A DNA stretch of 6,473 bases from Candidatus Bathyarchaeota archaeon (GCA_020356305.1 CP070636.1:538374-544846); one strand, 5' to 3'. Counted from the first letter of the stretch, positions 1 through 6,313 are shown. Notes: generated by a model from the letters alone, not told the origin. Made by a program: numbers and translations.

Positions 1-1319
1 CATCGGGGAGACGGCTTCCCAGTTTTCATGTCAAAGCATTCCTGATATCTTGTGCCTGATGGTGGATCCGAGAGTTTATCCTTGTAAAGTGACTCAAGGT
101 GTTTCACGATCTCGTTCGCGTCCTCTCGTTTTATTCCGGAAGCGGCGGTTGCATGAGCAACTTCGGCAGCAAACCTAGGTTCTATGGGCGTCAAATAGTC
201 CTCGTGAATCGCCTTTGCAACTCCTACAGCCTCTATGGAGAGACCGGAGATGACAGCCGTTATCACACGCGCCGCAATCTCGTGGAGGACCATCTCCGTG
301 CAAGGTCCAGCTGCGGTGTAGGTCAAGTTTAGTGACAACAAATGGGTGTTCCTGCTGATTGCTTGACCATAAGTACTTATCACCCAAGACAACCCCGGTG
401 CTGTACTACATCTATGTTTCAAGTGTATTGGAAAAACTAGATTACACGTTGCTTGGTACACGAGAACTCCCAGAATATGGTAGGCGGCGGAAGTGATGGC
501 CGTGCCTTCTGGTCCGCCGCAGTAACCGCCGAACACGGGTCCAGCCTCCCCAACAATGCGCCCCCCGAGGTTCAACAGAGCGCAAGCTTTGTTCAGGCGA
601 TCGAAATCTACCTTCAACTCTGCCAGTGCAGCCAGCAGGTATCCATCTGAAGGTCTAAGTCCGTATTGCGGATGGAGGGCTGCGATCAATGACGGCGCTG
701 ACTCTGCCGTTGCAAGTGCGTTCATGATTGGCAGGCCGGGTCTTCCAGCTCTTCTGAGGGCTTCTCTTGCCAAAACAGCGTTTCTTATTGCCCCATAGAT
801 CTCTAAAGGCGAGCTAGTTCTTATTCTTGTTCCATCTACGGAAGTTAGGGCGGGCGTAGTTATAGAATCGGCAAGAGGAATTGAACCATAGCTTTGCACC
901 AAGCTTAAGAGAACCTCCTCAGAGGTTACAGGTGCTCCTCCTGCTCCGATGAAGCACCATGGGGGCGTTTTGTCCTCAGGTTTTCTGGGAACCATAATCT
1001 TAGTATCCTTCCCTTCTCCAAAGCTAGCTTGGGAAGGAGCATTTTTCAGGCCTTCTTTGATCTCGCTTTCATCGAATCTGATTATCCGTTCCGTGTCTTT
1101 GCAGTAAACGCCAACCTCGCGGTAAAGATCGATAGCGGCTCTAAAAACATCGTCAGCCAAACTGTCATCTGAAATAACCGACGACTCTGGGTCATACTTG
1201 ATGTCATACTCTTTTATGAGCTCCCGCAGTTTGGTTGCGAATATCCTTAGGTCATAGTCTCTTTCTGAACAAGGTTTCCCTGTTATGGCTCTATTCACAG
1301 CGTCCAAAAAAGTAACCAA
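1..1319 (-). CDS. MtmB-family monomethylamine methyltransferase homologue lacking pyrrolysine; 3' end beyond left edge
   Basis: MtmB transfers the methyl group of monomethylamine to a corrinoid protein (MtmC) in the cytoplasm. I translated the strand codon by codon: 439 codons, no stop, frame held from 1319 to the edge. Family landmarks in order are KPCSERDYDL (residues 15-24), VYCKDTERI (about 77-85), AGRPGLP (191-197), GEAGPVFGGYCGG (257-269), AGPCTEM (337-343) and RYQECFDMKTGKP near the end. Methanosarcina MtmB is 458 aa, so about 20 C-terminal residues are missing. In MtmB, Pyl202 follows an AGRPGMGV-type segment; here that place is Met199, encoded ATG (725-723). Against MtmB as I remember it, Glu259 is kept (Glu258), while Glu229 and Gln333 align with leucines (228 and 332). 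The start is TTG at 1319, with a GAGGG ribosome site 9 nt upstream. It has its own promoter downstream of the aro operon. Family membership is secure; the substrate is unknown, and the missing pyrrolysine argues against simple monomethylamine chemistry. No mtmC or pyl gene lies in the window. Confidence 0.9.
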   Translation of the reverse strand, partial: MVTFLDAVNRAITGKPCSERDYDLRIFATKLRELIKEYDIKYDPESSVISDDSLADDVFRAAIDLYREVGVYCKDTERIIRFDESEIKEGLKNAPSQASFGEGKDTKIMVPRKPEDKTPPWCFIGAGGAPVTSEEVLLSLVQSYGSIPLADSITTPALTSVDGTRIRTSSPLEIYGAIRNAVLAREALRRAGRPGLPIMNALATAESAPSLIAALHPQYGLRPSDGYLLAALAELKVDFDRLNKACALLNLGGRIVGEAGPVFGGYCGGPEGTAITSAAYHILGVLVYQATCNLVFPIHLKHRCSTAPGLSWVISTYGQAISRNTHLLSLNLTYTAAGPCTEMVLHEIAARVITAVISGLSIEAVGVAKAIHEDYLTPIEPRFAAEVAHATAASGIKREDANEIVKHLESLYKDKLSDPPSGTRYQECFDMKTGKPSPR

Positions 1320-1328
1320 TACAATTCG

Positions 1329-1333
1329 CCCTC
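1329..1333 (-). promoter_or_regulatory. Ribosome binding site of the MtmB-like gene
   Basis: The minus strand reads GAGGG here, 9 nt before a TTG codon at 1319-1317. The protein from that TTG begins MVTFLDAVNRA, which lines up with the N-terminus of MtmB. This supports TTG at 1319 over the in-frame GTG at 1364. Confidence 0.6.
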
Positions 1334-1366
1334 GATTCTTAATAACGGGTTCTGTATCCGCCACCG

Positions 1367-1374
1367 TTTTATAA
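1367..1374 (-). promoter_or_regulatory. Putative archaeal TATA box for the MtmB-like gene
   Basis: The minus strand reads TTATAAAA here, preceded by an A-rich AGTAAACG stretch that could serve as a BRE. Archaeal transcription usually starts about 25 nt downstream of the box centre, which here would be near 1345. That leaves a leader of roughly 25 nt holding the GAGGG site and the TTG start. It also places the alternative GTG at 1364 upstream of the transcript. The prediction is from sequence only. Confidence 0.5.
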
Positions 1375-1448
1375 CGTTTACTCTACCAAGTTTTGTTGTT
1401 TACTCGATATTCCAAAACGCGCGCGCGAGGAATCAGTCTCTACCATGC

Positions 1449-2282
1449 TTACGCTGATCTGCGCATGCCTATCTTCTCTAATTTCGCTTCAACAAATCTC
1501 ATCTTATCAGCGAGTGCTGCTCTGTCTTTTTGACGGACAGCGTCCAGCCATTCCCTCGCTTTTTCGCAGAAAAGACCTTCAACGCTTTCTATCTTTGGCA
1601 AATTCGTTTGAAGGCTAGCACAAAATTCTGGATTTTGAGAAGCAACCGTTTCCGCCAGCGTCAACAGCAGCTTGTAGCTGGTTCCAGCGACTCTCTTTGT
1701 CTCAACAAGGTCAACACAGTTTAACAAAGTGTCATAAACGACTATGCCAATAAAGTGGGGGAGCCCCAAAACCGCCGACATTAGTTCATCATGCTTTTTT
1801 GGAGACATAATGGAAACGTTAACCTGTTTCTCCTCCAACCAACTCTTAAAATCGTCTGCAAATTTCCTTTCCTTGCTGTCAGTTGGAGTGAGAATGAAAT
1901 TTTGGTTTTGAATCTTGTCTGCGCGAGGACCAAACATTGGATGAGTTCCCAACGTTGTCCCATTTTTTATGTACTCATGCATCACTCTCACGGGAAACTC
2001 CTTAACTGAGCAGATGTCCATAACCACCTGGTCTGAACCTACGTGCAAATGTATCTCCTTTACGACCTCTTCGAAGTTCTCGATGGGCACCGATATCAAA
2101 ACTCTGTCAGCACCTTTGACAGCTTTCACGTTGTCAGCGATTTCAACTCCGAGTTCATCTCTTATTCTCAGAAGCTTCTTTTTACTCCTACCTGAAACGA
2201 TAACCTGCATGCCTTCATCCAAAAAAAACTTTGCGAACCATCGCCCCATTTTTCCAGTGCCGCCAATTATTGCCACTTTCAT
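1449..2282 (-). CDS. tyrA: Prephenate (or arogenate) dehydrogenase, TyrA family
   Basis: Oxidatively decarboxylates prephenate to 4-hydroxyphenylpyruvate (or arogenate to tyrosine) with NAD(P)+, in the cytoplasm; it is the committed step to tyrosine. It is 277 aa, a normal length for a stand-alone archaeal TyrA. Residues 1-13 form the dinucleotide-binding start with GGTGKMG (7-13). The second strand ends in SGR (30-32) rather than an acidic residue, which suggests NADP+. Other family marks are DICSVK (89-94), THPMFGP (113-119) with His114, and LPHF (174-177) with His176. I place the start at ATG 2282, because the protein then opens MKVAIIGG and a GAGG site (2293-2290) sits 7 nt upstream. A TTG five codons earlier (2297) is less likely. 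The ATG overlaps the TGA of the aminotransferase as ATGA, implying translational coupling. No chorismate mutase or ACT domain is fused; the mutase is a separate gene in the same operon. Confidence 0.9.
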   Translation of the reverse strand: MKVAIIGGTGKMGRWFAKFFLDEGMQVIVSGRSKKKLLRIRDELGVEIADNVKAVKGADRVLISVPIENFEEVVKEIHLHVGSDQVVMDICSVKEFPVRVMHEYIKNGTTLGTHPMFGPRADKIQNQNFILTPTDSKERKFADDFKSWLEEKQVNVSIMSPKKHDELMSAVLGLPHFIGIVVYDTLLNCVDLVETKRVAGTSYKLLLTLAETVASQNPEFCASLQTNLPKIESVEGLFCEKAREWLDAVRQKDRAALADKMRFVEAKLEKIGMRRSA

Positions 2283-3352
2283 TGCAGCGCCTCGCAAATT
2301 TTTTCGAGCCCCAGCTTGATTTCTTCTTCTGGCATCGTTAACGCTATTCTGAAGTGCTCTAGGTAATCCCCAAAAGAGGTGCCGGGAGTTATCGCTACTC
2401 CTTTGTCCAGCAAATCGAAGGCAAATCTTTCAGATTCCAGATGGTCATACTTTGGAAAGACATAGAAGGGGGCGTCGGGCCTGGTGAATCTTAGCTCCGT
2501 TTTCGAAAGAACCTTGCAGGCTAGATCTGCTCTTCGTCGGTATAGCTCCCTCATCTCTTTTGCGATGCTCTGTCGCATCTCGAGAGCCTTTAGAGCTGCC
2601 TCTTGAACGAAGACTGGAACGTTTGTAAAGGTTATCTGGTTTAGTTTGACCATTTTTCCAGCCAGCTCCTCTCCTGCAACAACGTAGCCTATCCTCCATC
2701 CCGTCATTGCAAACGTTTTGGAAAAACTGTTGACGAGTATGTGATTGCCACCGAAATCTCGAATGCTCTTTGTTCCTACGAAACTTAAATCACGATAAAC
2801 TTCATCAGAAACAACTGCGACTTTCTTTTCATTCGCAACTTCAACAACTTCTTCAAGTATGTTGTTCCCTATGACTTTGCTTGTGGGGTTGTTAGGATTA
2901 CTCAGAATCAGCAGTCGTGTCTGTTCGTCGATTAGATTCCTCAATTTTTCAGGGTCAATTTTCCAGTTGGTATCAATTTCGGTCCTGTAAAATCTTGTTT
3001 CAACTCCAAGACTTTTGGCGGCGATTTCATAAGCAGTCCAGTGTGGGGTTGGAACGACAACGTTTCCTCCATTTTTCAGTAGGAGATACATTATCGAGAA
3101 AAACGCCCACTTTGAACCTGGAATGACGACAACGTTTTCCGCGGAAACCTTGTGGATGTTCGCCAGTTTCTCTCTAAGCGTTTTTTCACCAGCATAGAAG
3201 GAGTATTTTGTCTTTCCCTGCTTCATGGCTTCAAAGGCTGCCATAATTATCTCCTTAGGAGTTGATTGGTCAGGATCCCCAACATTTAATTTTATGATCT
3301 TCTTTCCTTCACTTTCAAGCTCCATTGCCCGTTGACTTATTTCATACAACAT
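2279..3352 (-). CDS. Class I/II PLP aminotransferase, probably aromatic or prephenate aminotransferase
   Basis: A fold-type I PLP enzyme of 357 aa. Visible family features are the substrate-loop GDPDQSTP (25-32), YSFYAG (50-55), SNPNNPTSK (151-159) with the cofactor-contacting Asn, DEVY (183-186) with the PLP Asp and Tyr, SFSKTFAMTGWRIGY (209-223) with the Schiff-base Lys212, PGTSFG (323-328) and Arg335, the expected carboxylate-binding Arg. It is slightly short at the N-terminus compared with about 380-400 aa relatives. An in-frame TGA lies two codons upstream of the ATG, so 3352 is the earliest start. Lying between chorismate mutase and TyrA, it probably transaminates 4-hydroxyphenylpyruvate and phenylpyruvate, or prephenate to arogenate. 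Sequence alone does not separate these from an aspartate aminotransferase. It starts 14 nt after the mutase stop and overlaps tyrA by 4 nt. Confidence 0.88.
   Translation of the reverse strand: MLYEISQRAMELESEGKKIIKLNVGDPDQSTPKEIIMAAFEAMKQGKTKYSFYAGEKTLREKLANIHKVSAENVVVIPGSKWAFFSIMYLLLKNGGNVVVPTPHWTAYEIAAKSLGVETRFYRTEIDTNWKIDPEKLRNLIDEQTRLLILSNPNNPTSKVIGNNILEEVVEVANEKKVAVVSDEVYRDLSFVGTKSIRDFGGNHILVNSFSKTFAMTGWRIGYVVAGEELAGKMVKLNQITFTNVPVFVQEAALKALEMRQSIAKEMRELYRRRADLACKVLSKTELRFTRPDAPFYVFPKYDHLESERFAFDLLDKGVAITPGTSFGDYLEHFRIALTMPEEEIKLGLEKICEALQ
2290..2293 (-). promoter_or_regulatory. Ribosome binding site of tyrA
   Basis: GAGG on the minus strand, 7 nt before ATG 2282 and inside the last codons of the aminotransferase gene. 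It fixes the tyrA start at 2282 and supports coupled translation through the ATGA overlap. Confidence 0.6.
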
Positions 3353-3366
3353 TTTTCATCACTTCT

Positions 3367-3645
3367 CTAAGTTCTGCAACTTTCACGCTCCTGAACACGT
3401 ATGCACATAGCAATTATTCGATCATACACAGCTCTAACATCTTGTGGATTAAGCCCGAGTTGTGAAGCTATTCCCGCTATTCGCGTATACTGCTCATTTT
3501 CTCTATCACGATCCCTCACTGGAACTCCTCGTTCTCGTTTGAGAACTCCAATGTTTTCGCAGACATCTACTCTCTCTTTCAATAGGCGCAGAATCTGCTC
3601 GTCAATCTCGTCGATTCTCTTTCTTAATGTTGACAGCCTCTCCAA
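3367..3645 (-). CDS. aroQ: Chorismate mutase, monofunctional AroQ type
   Basis: Rearranges chorismate to prephenate, the branch point to tyrosine and phenylalanine. It is 92 aa, the size of a single all-helical AroQ domain, which normally works as an intertwined dimer. Compared with the E. coli P-protein mutase domain, the catalytic set appears complete with a constant offset of 3: Arg8, Arg25, Lys36, Asp45, Arg48, Glu49 and Gln85 match Arg11, Arg28, Lys39, Asp48, Arg51, Glu52 and Gln88. The start is TTG at 3645, one base after the aroC TAG stop, with GGAG (3659-3656) 10 nt upstream. Longer readings of the frame only overlap aroC with low-quality sequence. Its stop is 14 nt before the aminotransferase ATG, so it sits in the middle of the aro operon. 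No ACT or dehydrogenase domain is attached. Confidence 0.92.
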   Translation of the reverse strand: MERLSTLRKRIDEIDEQILRLLKERVDVCENIGVLKRERGVPVRDRDRENEQYTRIAGIASQLGLNPQDVRAVYDRIIAMCIRVQERESCRT

Positions 3646-3646
3646 C

Positions 3647-4759
3647 CTATTTCTTCTCCTGCAAAACTTTCGGTATGACCCCTGCCCGAAGCATATGATC
3701 AACCAGAACCGCTGCAACCGCAGATTCAATAACAGGAACAGCCTTCGGCACAATACAGGGATCGTGTCTGCCCCCGACTTGAATCAGTGTTTCTTCCATT
3801 TTTGGCAGATTGACGCTGCTATGTTTTTTCAATATGGAAGGAGTTGGTTTTATTGCAGCCCTAACCACGATCGGCATTCCGGAAGACATCCCCCCCAAAA
3901 CACCGCCCGAATTGTTTGTGGATGTTACAACTTTCCCGCTGCTTATCGCATAGCCATCATTGTTTTCTGATCCTTTCAATTTAGCAGCTTCAAACCCTGC
4001 GCCGAACTCCACTGCCTTGATCGCTGGTACCGTAAATAGCATCTTGGCGATGTCAGCGTCCAAGGAGTCGAATATCGGTTCGCCTACTCCCACTGGAACG
4101 TTCAAGGCGACACACTCGACAGCACCGCCAATGCTATCACCTTCACTCTTTGCCTTCAAGATTGCCTCTTCCATGGCTTTTGCACATTCTAAGTCGGGGC
4201 ATCTAACTGCGCTCTTGTACGTGTTCCTCCGAATTTCTTCAATTGTAAGTTTCTTCTCAACTTTAATCTTACCTATACTAGTTGAATAAGCCAGAACTTC
4301 TACGCCGACAAGAGCTAGAAGTTTCTTGGCTATAGCGCCGGCCATCACAAAAGCCACGGTAAGTCGGCCCGAAAATCTCCCTCCACCACGATAGTCGCCG
4401 AAGCCTCCATACTTGATTCGAGCGGGGTAATCTGCATGTCCGGGTCTAGGTATGTCCCTAATTTTGTGGTATTCGCTGGGAACAGCTTCTTCGTTCCAAA
4501 CTAGGGTGCAGATGGGGGCGCCAGTTGTAAAACCGTTAAAGATTCCTGAGAGAACTTCAACGACGTCTTTTTCTCTTCGGGCAGATACGATCGCGGATTT
4601 AGGAGGAACTCTCTTGTCCATTTCTCTTTGAATGTCCTTTTTGGAAAGGGAAAGACCAGCCGGGCAACCGTCCACAACAACTCCTACGCATCTGCCGTGG
4701 CTCTCGCCGAAACAAGTCACAACAAAATCTTTGCCTATAGAATTACCTGCCAACAACAT
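3647..4759 (-). CDS. aroC: Chorismate synthase
   Basis: Removes phosphate from EPSP by 1,4-elimination to give chorismate, using reduced FMN; cytoplasmic, last step of the common shikimate pathway. It is 370 aa, full length. Family signatures are FGESHG (17-22), RPGHAD (105-110), a RGGGRFSGR segment (124-132), the NNSGGVLGG segment (282-290) and RHDPC (331-335). The ATG at 4759 is only 3 nt from a GGAG site (4766-4763). The TTG codons at 4756 and 4753 have spacings of 6 and 9 nt, and the one at 4753 would give the usual MAGNSIGK opening, so the true start may be 4753. The 5' end overlaps aroA by up to 17 nt and the 3' end is one base from the mutase start, so all three genes are probably co-translated from one mRNA. 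Confidence 0.95.
   Translation of the reverse strand: MLLAGNSIGKDFVVTCFGESHGRCVGVVVDGCPAGLSLSKKDIQREMDKRVPPKSAIVSARREKDVVEVLSGIFNGFTTGAPICTLVWNEEAVPSEYHKIRDIPRPGHADYPARIKYGGFGDYRGGGRFSGRLTVAFVMAGAIAKKLLALVGVEVLAYSTSIGKIKVEKKLTIEEIRRNTYKSAVRCPDLECAKAMEEAILKAKSEGDSIGGAVECVALNVPVGVGEPIFDSLDADIAKMLFTVPAIKAVEFGAGFEAAKLKGSENNDGYAISSGKVVTSTNNSGGVLGGMSSGMPIVVRAAIKPTPSILKKHSSVNLPKMEETLIQVGGRHDPCIVPKAVPVIESAVAAVLVDHMLRAGVIPKVLQEKK
3656..3659 (-). promoter_or_regulatory. Ribosome binding site of the chorismate mutase gene
   Basis: GGAG on the minus strand, inside the last codons of aroC and 10 nt before TTG 3645. Together with the length of the AroQ domain it decides the TTG start. Confidence 0.55.
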
Positions 4760-5609
4760 CCGCTCCTAACAAACGTAAATCATCAAAGAAGTTTGGATAA
4801 GATTTTCTAACGCACTCAGAGTTTTCAATTCTCGTCTCGCCACTCGCTCCCAGAGCAGCAACGGCGCACGCCATAGCAATCCGATGGTCGTTGTGGGGAT
4901 TAATTGTCGCTCCGTGCAGTGGAGATTGCCCCCTTATGATGAGCCCGTCTTCAATCATTTCGATGTGTGCACCCATTTTCTTTAACTCGGTATAAAGGGA
5001 AGAAAGCCTATCAGATTCCTTGTACCGAAGTCTCCTGGCGTCGTATAATTTGGATGTTCCTTTCGAATAGCATGCCAAGACGGCGCAAACTGGAACCAAG
5101 TCAGGAATATCTTTTGCATCCACAGCCACGGCGTTGAGTTGCCTTCCTTCGACTTCAATGCTCTCGTCCTCAACTCTTACTTTTGAGCCCATTTTCTTCA
5201 ATATGTCCAATATTGCCTTGTCTCCTTGCGTGGTACGGTGATCAAGATTCTTCACCTTGGTTTTTGAGCATGTTATAGCCGAGGCGGCTAGAAGAAAAGA
5301 TGCGGAGGAGAAGTCTCCAGGAACCGTGTGATCCCATGGGCTATAGTTTTGGTTAGATGGAACTCTCAGTTGCATGAAATTGTTATACGCACATGCTTTG
5401 ATGCCGTGTTTTTCGAGGACCTCAAGGCTCATTTGAATGTAGCTTCTGGATTCCAGAGGTGTAGTGACTAAGATTTCAGTGTCTTCCTCTGCCCTTGGGC
5501 ATGCAAACAACAGGCCTGAGATGAACTGGGAGCTTATGTCTCCCCTTATGGATGCTTTTCCTCCCTTTATCCCTCCGCCGTGAACCTTAACTATCGCGCC
5601 TGTTTCACA
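4743..5609 (-). CDS. aroA: EPSP synthase (3-phosphoshikimate 1-carboxyvinyltransferase), N-terminus missing
   Basis: Joins shikimate 3-phosphate and PEP to form EPSP. About 288 C-terminal residues are present of a usual 420 or so. Counting from Cys1 at 5609, recognised motifs are the GGGIKGG segment (11-17), GDISSQF (23-29), SRSYIQMSLE (54-63), GDFSSASF (98-105), DIPDLVP (167-173), LRYKESDR (194-201) and DHRIAMA (241-247). Roughly the first 135 residues, including the phosphate-binding GNSGTT-type region, are absent. Upstream of 5609 the frame continues only as unrelated residues to a TGA at 5633-5631. The sequence there instead belongs to the pseudouridine synthase on the other strand. The TTG at 5510 is not a credible start because homology continues upstream of it. 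The break is probably an assembly chimera rather than a natural pseudogene. The 3' end overlaps aroC. Confidence 0.9.
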   Translation of the reverse strand, partial: CETGAIVKVHGGGIKGGKASIRGDISSQFISGLLFACPRAEEDTEILVTTPLESRSYIQMSLEVLEKHGIKACAYNNFMQLRVPSNQNYSPWDHTVPGDFSSASFLLAASAITCSKTKVKNLDHRTTQGDKAILDILKKMGSKVRVEDESIEVEGRQLNAVAVDAKDIPDLVPVCAVLACYSKGTSKLYDARRLRYKESDRLSSLYTELKKMGAHIEMIEDGLIIRGQSPLHGATINPHNDHRIAMACAVAALGASGETRIENSECVRKSYPNFFDDLRLLGADVVGR

Positions 5610-5616
5610 TTGTTGA
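5603..5616. other. Chimeric junction between an archaeal-like and a bacterial-like segment
   Basis: Left of this point the minus strand reads good EPSP synthase down to CETGAIVKV. Right of it the plus strand reads a pseudouridine synthase from VDPEKDVITVNG. Neither protein has homology across the point: EPSP synthase lacks its N-terminal third and the pseudouridine synthase lacks its S4 domain. Two 5'-truncated genes joined head to head is the usual look of a chimera. Confidence 0.75.
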
Positions 5617-6202
5617 TCCCGAAAAGGACGTCATAACCGTAAACGGTAAAAAAATTCACGCAGCGCTAAAAGTATATTTTCTTTTGAATAAGCCCAGGGG
5701 AGTGATTTGCACTAATCGTGATCCCCAGGGCAGGAAAAAGGCGATAGATATCGTCACATCCGGCGAGCGTATTTTTTGTGTCGGAAGACTTGATGCCGAT
5801 ACCACAGGAATAATTATCCTCACTAACGACAGCGAATTGGCGAACAGATTAACGCATCCAAGATATGGATTGGCTAAAACCTATGTTGTCAGGGTCAAGG
5901 GGCAAATTAGCGGCGAGGCGGTCGAAAAGTTAAAGAGAGGAATTTGGCTGGCTAAAGGCAAAACCGCCAGGTCATCAGTAAAAATATTAAGACGCAGCCA
6001 TAAAGAATCATTGGTTGAAATTTCTATTCGGCAGGGCCTTAAACGGCAGATTCGCAGAATGCTGGCGAGAGTAGGCTTGCCTGTGAAATCGCTAAAGAGA
6101 ACACAGATAGGCAAACTCAATGCCCGGGGCCTCGGTGTCGGCAAATTCAGAACACTAACCAAAGCTGAAGTGGCATATCTGAAGAAAGCTACGATCGGCT
6201 AA
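5612..6202 (+). CDS. RsuA/RluB/E/F-family rRNA pseudouridine synthase, N-terminal S4 domain missing
   Basis: This family isomerises a specific uridine of 16S or 23S rRNA to pseudouridine. The 196 residues present begin at the end of the S4 linker (VDPEKD, then VNGKKI) and contain NKPRG (26-30), GRLDADTTG (58-66) with the catalytic Asp61 (GAT, 5792-5794), LTNDSELANRLTHPRYGLAKTY, KRQIRRM and LKRTQIGKL. The common family motif EGRNRQ(V/I)RRM is changed here to QGLKRQIRRM. The gene ends at TAA 6202 with KKATIG. The preceding 50-60 residues of S4 domain and the start codon are lost at the junction. The TTG at 5684 lies inside the homologous region and is not a start. The family is bacterial and generally absent from archaea, unlike the genes to the left. 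I cannot tell RsuA, RluB, RluE and RluF apart here. Confidence 0.9.
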   Translation, partial: VDPEKDVITVNGKKIHAALKVYFLLNKPRGVICTNRDPQGRKKAIDIVTSGERIFCVGRLDADTTGIIILTNDSELANRLTHPRYGLAKTYVVRVKGQISGEAVEKLKRGIWLAKGKTARSSVKILRRSHKESLVEISIRQGLKRQIRRMLARVGLPVKSLKRTQIGKLNARGLGVGKFRTLTKAEVAYLKKATIG

Positions 6203-6297
6203 TTGGCTGCTTCAATAAGAGCCGATGAAATATTAAGCGTGTCTTTAAAGAAGAAGCATTTTGTTGGATAATAATGGCGATTTACCCAATATAATTA

Positions 6298-6313
6298 CGA
6301 GGTTTTGGCCTCG
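6298..6313. repeat. Short inverted repeat, 5-bp stem
   Basis: CGAGG, a TTTTGG loop, then CCTCG. The stem is perfect but only 5 bp long; it might form part of a bidirectional terminator between the converging genes. Confidence 0.35.

Larger units (their letters stand above)
1320..1448. other. Intergenic spacer between tyrA and the MtmB-like gene
   Basis: This gap of 129 nt is the only sizeable break in the minus-strand gene series. It holds the TATA-like box (1367-1374), the GAGGG site (1329-1333) and a 10-bp alternating CG run (1418-1427) that on the minus strand is followed by TTTT. The CG run is self-complementary and could form a small stem or Z-DNA. It might help end the aro transcript, but the T run is too short to call a terminator. 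Confidence 0.5.

Noticed and set aside
99..798. Several short open frames on both strands in 99-798 (for example 99-332, 453-650 and 556-798 on plus, 175-387 on minus)
   Set aside because: They lie in other frames over the MtmB-like gene, whose translation matches a known family throughout; the short frames look like no known protein.
1317..1364. GTG at 1364-1362 as start of the MtmB-like gene
   Set aside because: It lies only a few bases from the TATA box, upstream of the expected transcript start, has no ribosome site, and the extra residues do not match MtmB.
2283..2297. TTG at 2297 as tyrA start
   Set aside because: It would add five residues before the conserved MKVAIIGG opening; ATG 2282 has a well-spaced GAGG and an ATGA overlap.
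3646..3753. Longer chorismate mutase starting at 3753
   Set aside because: The extra residues overlap aroC and are low-complexity, unlike AroQ; TTG 3645 gives the standard domain length with a ribosome site.
3401..4289. Plus-strand frames 3401-3970 and 3960-4289
   Set aside because: They are antisense shadows of the chorismate mutase and chorismate synthase genes and show no family motifs.
4743..5510. A complete short EPSP synthase starting at TTG 5510
   Set aside because: Family homology continues upstream through SSQF and the GGGIKGG segment to the junction, and the protein would lack half its active site.
5881..6162. Minus-strand frame of 93 codons
   Set aside because: It is antisense to the pseudouridine synthase, which is clearly the real gene.
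6203..6271. Open frame of 22 residues starting TTG right after the pseudouridine synthase stop
   Set aside because: It is too short, has no ribosome site separate from the preceding gene and no recognisable similarity.
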